Source: Dipteronia dyeriana (Eukaryota; Streptophyta; Magnoliopsida; Sapindales; Sapindaceae). Taken from it: a stretch of DNA of 64,000 bases. The translations under genes were made by a program, and so were the position numbers. The stretch spans positions 26,483,598 through 26,547,597 of the forward strand of contig CM065297.1 in the NCBI GenBank assembly GCA_032871835.1, in the 5' to 3' direction. Shown one piece after another: positions 57,481 through 64,000 of the stretch (position 1 is the stretch's first letter; each line of letters opens with the position of its first letter). The notes under the pieces are model-generated. The model made no database searches. It saw nothing but the letters and a program-made list of their open reading frames with translations, and was not told the origin of the DNA.

Positions 57481-58751
57481 GGGTGCGTTTGGTACGCGAG
57501 ACGGGATGGGACAGGATGGGACAACTTTCTCTTGCCCCACGTTTGGCACGTTATTAGCGTGAGACGGGACAGGACAAGGTGGGACAAAAACCATGAAAAA
57601 TTGTCCCACCTCATACCCTCGGCCAGACTTGTCCCATGCATGGGACAAGTCTGGAAAAGACATTTTTGCCCTCAAATATTGCAAAAATTACAAAAATACC
57701 AAATATAAAATAAAACACAACCCTTTTTTTTCTATTACATTCTCACGCCTATCTCTCTCTCTGTTCATTCTCACGCTTCTCTCTCTCTCTCTCCATTCTC
57801 TCTTCTTTGGCCAACGGCAAGGAGCAGAGATTTCAGTCTCTCCCGCCGAACTAGGGCTGCGATCTGAGGTGTTGATTGAAAGCAGGGCTGTCAAACCGGT
57901 GCGCTCGTACACCGCCGAACCAAGGCCACCGAGATTGTTATAGGTTTGATTGAAGCTGGGTTCGGTGTTGATGGTTGGGTTTGTTTAATTTGGTGGTGTT
58001 TATAGTGGTGGATTGAACTGGGTTTGGTGTTGACGATGATTGAGGGGTGTTGACGATGTGGGTTTCGGTTTTTGGCGATCTGGGTTTCAGTTTGATTAAG
58101 GGGTGTTGAAGATCTGGGTTTCAGTTTTTGGTTATCTGGGTTTGGCGATCTGGGTTTCAGTTTTTGGAGAAATTTTTTATTTGTTATCGAAGATGATTAG
58201 GTGTTGACGATGATGGTTGTTTTCAATCAGTTTTTGATTTGTTTGAATTGGAGCAATTTTTCCAGATGAACATGACTGGATTTTCATTGAAGAATCGGTG
58301 AAGAATCAATGAAGAAATATTTAATTTCATTGAAGAATCAGTTAATAAAAATTTAGTTAGTTTAATTATTTTCACTGAAGAAATAATTAATTAGGGTTTG
58401 TGGAAATAAATGAATTTTAATTACTTTTAATAAAGTAATATTTGATATTTTTCAAATTCAATGAAAGAATCTGAATTTGATCCAAATCTATGAGGTTTTT
58501 TTTTCACATTTAATAAAATTGTTATAAATATTAGAAATGTCAAGAGGGGTACTCTGGTCATTTGTACCTCTTGTCCCGTCCTGTCCCAGTCATACGAAAC
58601 GTATAACAGTACAACTTATAGTTCTGTTCCAGACCGTCCAAACACAATACAGAACAATATGTCCTGTCCCGTCCCGTCCCGTCCCCTCCCATCTTGTTCT
58701 GTCCCATCCCGTCCCATCTTGTCTTGTCCCATCTTCGTGTCAAATGCACCC
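57481..58751 (+). mobile_element. PIF/Harbinger-like non-autonomous element, 1271 bp
   Basis: Inserted in the copia E LTR with the 3-bp duplication TTA (57478-57480 and 58752-58754). Terminal inverted repeats are GGGTGCGTTTGG at the left and GGGTGCATTTGA on the other strand at the right. Subterminal regions are packed with GGGACA (left) and GTCCC (right) words that would pair. The TTA duplication and GGG ends fit PIF/Harbinger. The interior has gene-like, more balanced sequence with tandem GATCTGGGTTTCAG phrases (58020-58170), no transposase and no recognisable protein. The orientation label is arbitrary. Confidence 0.82.
57623..57654. repeat. Perfect 32-bp palindrome
   Basis: Each half reads CCAGACTTGTCCCATG and its exact complement, with no spacer. 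It lies in the left subterminal part of the Harbinger-like element and could extrude a cruciform or fold as an RNA hairpin. Confidence 0.95.
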
Positions 58752-59204
58752 TTAAGTACCGTTGATTCTCTAATGGCCAATAAATCTTATTTCCTCACAA
58801 AATTAGGAGAGCGCTCATATTTTCCTAGCCCCGAATCAACCCATAAGGGAACTACCATCTACTTCTCACAAGAAGGAAAGGACTCCACTATTGTGTACTT
58901 GATCAGGAATTGCATTCGACCACACCCATGGTACATCAAAGACCACGATATAAACCAGAAGGAGTTGATAAGACACTCAGGATTAAGATCACCCACATAT
59001 ATCCATCATTAGTTGATATATATGAATCTCATCGGTAAACGGATCTTGGTGAGAGATTCATATAGATCATGGCCCAATCCTATATGATCACATTATACAA
59101 GGTACCCCCATTTTCATATCTCATATGAATGATTAAGGATAGAATCACCATACATTACGGAATGGACCACAATTATAGATTAACCGAAAATAAAGTACCC
59201 AACT
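58752..59204 (-). repeat. Copia E 5' LTR, piece 4
   Basis: Resumes TTAAGTACCGTTGATTC and follows 36765-37250 of the 3' LTR to AAGTACCCAACT. It is cut by a CACTA end. The remaining 220 bases of the LTR are not found before 64000. Confidence 0.88.
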
Positions 59205-59655
59205 CACTACAAAAAATGGTCTTTTTTGATGGCTAAATGCCATCGGAAAAGACAATTTCCCTTCGAAAATACAGTTTTTTGATGGGCTTTTTCCGACAGG
59301 AAATGGCCGTCGGAGGCCGTCACAAATACGTTTGTCATAAATAACAATTTACTGACCAGCTGTCACAAATATGACCATTTTTTACGGTCAATGCCGTCTG
59401 AAAAAATTAAAATGCCGTCGGTAATAGTAATCAGAGATGGTCAAAATTATTAGTATTTCAGACGACTTATCTTTAATTCCGACGGGAATAGGCTGTCAAA
59501 AAAAGTTTAATGAAAAAAAAAGACGCACGCCACCAAACTAATTCTATGCATTTTATGTGACTTGAAACTATGACCTCAATGATAGATAGTAAATGTTACT
59601 CTTACCATTTATCTATAACTTTATATCTAATATTTTTTACATAATATTTATATAG
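59205..59655 (+). mobile_element. CACTA element, left end
   Basis: Starts CACTACAAAAAATGG exactly where the copia E LTR breaks off, preceded by ACT as presumed target base triplet. Subterminal repeats of CCGTCGG / CCGACGG type and TGTCACAAATA words follow to about 59500, typical of CACTA ends. The other end is not in the window. The interior beyond about 59560 has no ORF I recognise. Confidence 0.7.
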
Positions 59656-60540
59656 GGTAAATCGTTTTTTAGTCTCTTTAGTTTGCCTTAATCTGCGTCT
59701 ACTCCACAGTTTTTCGGTATTGTGACTTGTAGTCCATCTTTTCACTGACAATGCGTATTGTAGTCCCTACCGTCTAATTATGTTAGGGTTCCGTCAAGTC
59801 AACGAAAGTCAACAGGGTAAAAGGGTAAAATAACATCAGATGTTCTAGAATTTTATATAACCAAAGGGTATAATAGTAATTTACAAATTAATTTAAAAAA
59901 TAAATAAAGAAACATTATTAAATGAAATAATAATTATAACTTTTTTCATTTTTCTGATTCTCTCTCCTCCAAAGGACATTTACATCAGTTTTTTTTTGTC
60001 TCTCATCTTCCTGATTCCATTATCTTTCTCCCTCTCCTCCATCATTTTTTTTCCCTCTTCTTTCTTCTAATAACCTCCAACAAAATCACACTTCCAATCC
60101 ACCGAATCGGTAACCAAATCCACTTCGCCTTCAATCCACTGATCGACCCATCGTCGTTCTCGGGGTCAACGCTACTGTTCCAGTGGGTTTTCGCTAGAAA
60201 CCCAAGCATTTTACGATGACAAGGTAGATCGTCGGGCGTCGACTAAGATCTGGTCCAGATCGAGAGACCTCACCACAGTCTCGTTTCCGTTCGTTCGATC
60301 TGTATAGATCAATCATCGGTCTTCGCTTCTGATCTAAACGACGATGGCAGCGACGACGATCAGAAGCAGCGACAACAACAATCGGAAACAACGATGATGA
60401 CAAATGGAAGCGTGACAATGACGATGATTGAAGAGAGAGATATGTGGTTTGATTTGGTTTCAGGAAAAAATATGATGATGATTGAAGTTTGATTTCGTAG
60501 TTTGATTTATGTGGTTTTTGTTTTTGTATTCCCTAGAAAG
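59656..60540. other. Unresolved repeat-like DNA with gene-like segment
   Basis: From AGGGTAAATCG (59654) there are phrases such as TTGTAGTCC and GTCAACGAAAGTCAACAGGG that I associate with terminal parts of plant MULE-type elements, but I cannot find a second inverted end. From about 59950 to 60540 there is a pyrimidine-rich stretch and then more GC-balanced sequence with one 74-codon ORF on the minus strand (60418-60194), which I do not recognise. It could be captured gene sequence in the CACTA element. Nothing further can be supported. Confidence 0.35.
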
Positions 60541-62048
60541 TGTTTGTCTATAACCTAGAGGGGGGTGAATAGGTTTTTATACGATTGATTACCAATTTTG
60601 TGAATTAATCAATATTATCAAATCTATCCCATTCTACTAAGTGTTTAAATAAAAGACAATAAACAAAAAGCAATAACAACACGCAATATATACGTGAAAA
60701 CCCTCCAAATGGGAAAAACCACAGGTTGTTCAGTGTGCCACTCTCGATCCTCAAAATTCACTATTGAGTGAAAGTTTACAACCTAAGTTGACCGCCTGTC
60801 TAACCCTACAGTTACTAAACCTTTCACTCTACCCAACTGGCCTTAAAAGTGATTTTGGATCACCAACCTTGTGCACTAATCACATAGCCACAAGCTTAAT
60901 CAACAATGAAGAGATAATGGCAACCTAAGTGAATATGCAAGAATATTCTATATGCAAAAATACTAGGTCAAGACATTCATGCTTATCTAGGATTAGTGAT
61001 GACAAGTAAAGCAAATCCTAGATATCAATGTTCTAAATGCAAAGGCAAGAAGAATTAGCTAGAAGGGTAAAACCATCCTAAATTCTAGTTATCACAAATC
61101 CATACTCTCAACCAACAAACAATACCACAAGCATGTCATAAAAGCCATTAAAAATACAAGAATGCATTGAATTTGCAATAAGGACTAAAACCTAGGTATA
61201 CATGTCTTAGTAATGAAACCATAAAGTCTAGAGCATGTAGAAATTACATAGTCAAGAAGAAGATGATACTTCATGCTTAGATGATCCTAGAATGAAACTA
61301 GATGACCATGAGATGAGGTTAGGTTGAGTAAAAATGAGTGTTTCAGAGTCTTTCTCTCTCTAGAAAAGCTAGGTTGCTCAACAATGGCTTCTTGGACTCA
61401 ATAAACCAAAGAGAAGAGAAAAGAACATATATATATGGTGCCCTACACAAAATGATGTCGTTTTGGACGAAAGGCTGCCAAAACCCATCATGACCTCTGG
61501 CTAGACCGCTGTACAGGTAAGTGTCTAGACCGTGGCACGGAGAGCGGTGCATCGCCTCGACAACACCGCTCTATATACTGATATGCATCCAAGTGCACAA
61601 ACCATGGTCTGGATAACATGCAATGCCTAGGAAACTCCGCTTGGTAGACCGCGTGCATGTAATATGCACAGGCCGCAGTAGCCACATCGTGCAGCCTCTG
61701 GTAAACACCGTTGTGTAGACCGGGGGGTAGGCAGTACACAAAGAGCGGTCTGAATCACGGACCAGAGGAAAAATCCTCTTTTTAAGGCATAAAAGATGCA
61801 TTCAACACCCAACCAATAATTAAGACACACAAGGCACACAAGAGGGCAACTAAGCATGCAACATAATCAAAAGAAAATGCATGAGTGTGTGTGTGCACTA
61901 ATACCTCTTTAATGAAAGTTAAGCAACTGATTTTACCTTTGATGCTTGAGCTTGGTTACGAACAATGATGCCCTAAACTACCCTTACATATTGATCCCCA
62001 AATATGGTTGTCAACAAAATAAGCCAATCAAACACCAAGGAACTTATA
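60541..62048 (-). repeat. 3' LTR of SIRE-like copia D
   Basis: 1508 bp starting TGTTTGTCTATAACC, followed by the AGAGGGGGGTGAATAGG block, ending ACTTATA next to the polypurine tract. Same layout as the LTRs of C, but a different subfamily: common blocks are TACGTGAAAACCCTCC, CTTATCTAGGATTA and the end region. Its GC-rich island (61480-61760) uses ACCGCT / AGCGGT words instead of those in C. Confidence 0.85.
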
Positions 62049-62062
62049 GTCTCCCCATTTGG

Positions 62063-63282
62063 CTAATTCGTGACAAAACCACTCACTCATAAAGTATCCT
62101 CACAACAAAAGGAAACAACAAGAGGTCAACAATTATATTTTTTATTACAAGAGATACCTAAAGCTAAATCTTCAAATCTTCCATCTCTTGTAGAATGATC
62201 ATCCCTACAAAACAAAGAATTGCACTTTCCAAGACAAATGTATGAGAAGGATCAAGATAAATATAAACAAGCGTAATTTGCATGAATTAGAAACAAGTAA
62301 CATGCAATCAACAAAGCACATAAGCTAACAACACAAAGTCAACTCCCCCTAAAAACAACATTCTCCCCTCATATGCAAAAGCAACACAAACTCCCCATCC
62401 AACACAAACTCCCCCTAAACCCAACATTACTCCCTTTTTTGTCACAAGATAGGAAAATGAGTATTCCCCAACCGGGACACTTTAGCAAAGAGAGATATTT
62501 GCAATGTAAATGCATAATCATATGCAACAAATTTATGCAATTTAAATAAGAGAGAGAAATTCATGGAAGTTTTATTATTGGAACATGTGTGAAAAGATTG
62601 CCTTGAATGAAATACATGCAACACCAACTTCCAAATTCATGGTATTTGGCAAAGGAAAATAGCACATGAGGTTCCAAGAGAAGTCAAAAAAATTTGCACC
62701 AGTTTGTCAATGGAACACAAGATATAGTTTAACAAGAGATAAGAGCAACTATCAAGCTTTACAAGTTAAACAAGACATGAGCGACTATTGCACCCTTTTA
62801 GATTTTTTCGGGTTAAATGCCCGTATGATAGTAGCCTTGTTCAACAAGTAAAGAGAGAGAGACTATTGGATTGTGAAATCTTTAAAATGGATACAAGATC
62901 CTTATTTGATTAAAGTCTCAAAAGTCACCCTCACACAAATTTGCAATCATTTGAAAGCATTCAATAAATTCATCGTGCATATCAGTTTAAGCATGTCAAG
63001 ATCAAGTTTTTTCATAAACATGGAGATAAACTTTGGGTCAATCAAATGTACTTCCCAATCAAATTTCCTTGTCTAAAAATACATGTTTGAACACAAATGA
63101 GACATGCATTTCAAATCAGGCAAAGGCACACTTATTGAATAAAAATTCTTATAATAATATATGCATCCAAGATACTCAAGCAATTAATTAAAGAGCATAA
63201 AATTGAACAATTAATTGCTTAGTAAAATGCAAGTTTGCTCTATTTGCTTGAGCTCCGCATATGGGTCAAACACCAAAAATCA
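62063..63282 (-). other. Copia D 3' spacer (non-coding)
   Basis: 1.2 kb without supported ORF. Shares with the spacer of C the block around 62800-62850 (ATGCCCGTATGATAGTAG) and several shorter ones, although the two LTRs have diverged strongly. Confidence 0.6.
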
Positions 63283-64000
63283 TCAATGCATATGACAAAT
63301 CCCAATAGACCTACTAAGAGATTTAAACTTAGTTGAATCTAATGGTTTTGTAAACAAGTCTGCTAGTTGATCATTTGTGCCCACATGTTCAAGTGCAATG
63401 CATTTACTCTCAACTAGCTCTCTAATGAAATGATGTCTAATGTCAATATGCTTGGTTCTAAAATGTTGGATAGGATTTTTTGAAATATTAATGGCACTCA
63501 TGTTATCACAATAAAGGGTTAGAGTACCTTGCTCAAAGCCATAATCCATAAGCAATTGCTTCATCCAAAGGAGTTGTGTGCAAGCACTCCCAGCGGCTAT
63601 ATACTCGGCCTTGGTTATGGATAATGATAAGGAATTTTTCTTCTCGCAAAACCATGACACAAGATTGTTCCCTAGGATGAAGCAACTGTCCGATGTACTC
63701 TTCCTATCATCACAATTACTTGCCCAATCTACATCACTAAAGCCAATTAAACTAGCACTAGTGTCAAAAGAGTACCATATCCCATAGTTGGATATCCCAT
63801 TCACATATCGAGTGATTATCTTCACGGAGGAGAGATGGGATTCCTTGGGATTGGCTTGATGCCTAGCACACACACCAACACTAAAGGCTATATCGGGCCT
63901 ACTAGATGTCAAGTATAGCAAGCTCCCTATCATGTCCCGATATAGACTTAGATCCACACTTTTTCCACTAGCATTCTTGCTAAGTTTCAATGTGGTACTC
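63283..64000 (-). pseudogene. Copia D reverse transcriptase end and RNase H (partial)
   Basis: Open on the minus strand from the window edge to 63283: KLSKNASGKSVDLSLYRDM, SRPDIAFSVGVCARHQ, then RNase H with FSDVDWASNCDDRKSTSDS, ITKAEYIAAGSACTQLLW, CDNMSAINISKN and HFRTKHIDIRHHF, ending SRSIGICHMH. Clearly the counterpart of 46653-45772 of element C. RNase H acid residues are in place except DADWAG, which reads DVDWAS. No stop in 235 codons, so D may be fairly young; it is partial only because the window ends. Confidence 0.9.

Larger units (their letters stand above)
35495..64000 (-). mobile_element. Copia E with a repeatedly interrupted 5' LTR (extends past window)
   Basis: Minus-strand copia element: 3' LTR 35495-37476, polypurine tract, RNase H, reverse transcriptase, gag, leader, primer site 41967-41979 and 5' LTR from 41982. 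The 5' LTR reappears in pieces (41982-42856, 55045-55257, 57468-57480, 58752-59204), and its last part is not reached by 64000. The gaps hold elements C, D, F, a family-A solo LTR, a Harbinger-like element and a CACTA end. Integrase is deleted. Confidence 0.85.
60541..64000 (-). mobile_element. SIRE-like copia D, 3' part (continues past window)
   Basis: Minus-strand element: 3' LTR, polypurine tract (62049-62062), 1.2-kb spacer and the C-terminal part of pol. The rest lies to the right of the window. It sits next to, and perhaps within, the CACTA element that interrupts the copia E LTR. No target duplication can be checked. Confidence 0.85.

Noticed and set aside
57381..58755. ORFs rich in Ser, Pro, Val and Cys on both strands in the Harbinger-like element.
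   Set aside because: They are translations of the repeated GGGAC/GTCCC words and not proteins.
60194..60418. Minus-strand ORF of 74 codons as a host gene.
   Set aside because: Low-complexity, Arg-rich, no recognisable domain, surrounded by repeats; kept only as a possible captured fragment.
61343..61857. Four overlapping minus-strand ORFs in the element D LTR.
   Set aside because: They lie in the GC-rich island of the LTR; frames overlap each other and have no homologous counterpart in the LTR of C.
1..64000. A new cellular system (defence, biosynthetic or regulatory cluster).
   Set aside because: All coding remains belong to known retrotransposon domains, and the rest is LTR, leader, spacer or DNA-transposon sequence. 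I found no cluster of unrelated intact ORFs.

Overview
This window looks like intergenic DNA of a flowering plant, probably a eudicot, made almost entirely of transposable elements. It is AT-rich and holds at least four families of Ty1/copia LTR retrotransposons, remains of two Ty3/gypsy elements, two CACTA-type elements and one PIF/Harbinger-like element. Long LTRs with TG...CA ends and tRNA-Met-type primer sites in the copia elements point the same way. I see no host protein gene, no tRNA or rRNA gene and no CRISPR array. Every recognisable coding sequence belongs to a mobile element and is broken by stops, frameshifts or deletions, so coding entries are listed as pseudogenes. Species cannot be determined from this sequence.

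Layout. (1) 1-20229: an old Tat-like gypsy element (called T1). Its pol is on the minus strand (RNase H and integrase, 18690-20229) and an additional ORF lies antisense to pol, on the plus strand. That ORF is split into three pieces (1-187, 8447-8770, 14590-16833) by two copia insertions of one family (family A): copia A (188-8446, minus) and copia A2 (8771-14589, plus). A2 is itself broken by a gypsy LTR (13474-14345). The 3' end of the antisense ORF lies in a 1100-bp tandem duplication (16441-18640). (2) 20230-25222: a second gypsy element (H, plus) with 5' LTR, gag, protease and a remnant 3' LTR, interrupted by a family-A solo LTR (22725-24463). (3) 25223-33476: copia B (family A, plus) with a CACTA element inserted in its reverse transcriptase (28209-29854, 3-bp target duplication TCT). 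(4) 33477-35494: a truncated SIRE-like LTR (G). (5) 35495 to beyond the window: copia E (minus), with its 3' LTR, a pol lacking integrase, gag, leader, primer site and 5' LTR.

The 5' LTR of E is a landing pad. It starts at 41982 and is still incomplete at 64000 because it was hit repeatedly. The insertions are a SIRE-like LTR (F, 42857-55044) that contains a whole SIRE-like element (C, 42983-52443); a family-A solo LTR (55258-57467, perfect target duplication CATAT); a PIF/Harbinger-like element (57481-58751, duplication TTA); and a CACTA end at 59205, followed by unresolved repeat DNA and a further SIRE-like element (D, from 60541). Comparison with the uninterrupted LTR copy at 35495-37476 supports each of these steps.

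Nothing here suggests a new cellular system. The most interesting material is in how the elements decay and are built: three family-A copies lacking the protease active site, different integrase catalytic residues lost in two copies, GC-rich hairpin islands with a family-specific sequence but similar architecture, a conserved hairpin block in the 3' spacers of C and D, a perfect 32-bp palindrome in the Harbinger-like element, and tRNA-promoter-like segments carried inside a CACTA element.
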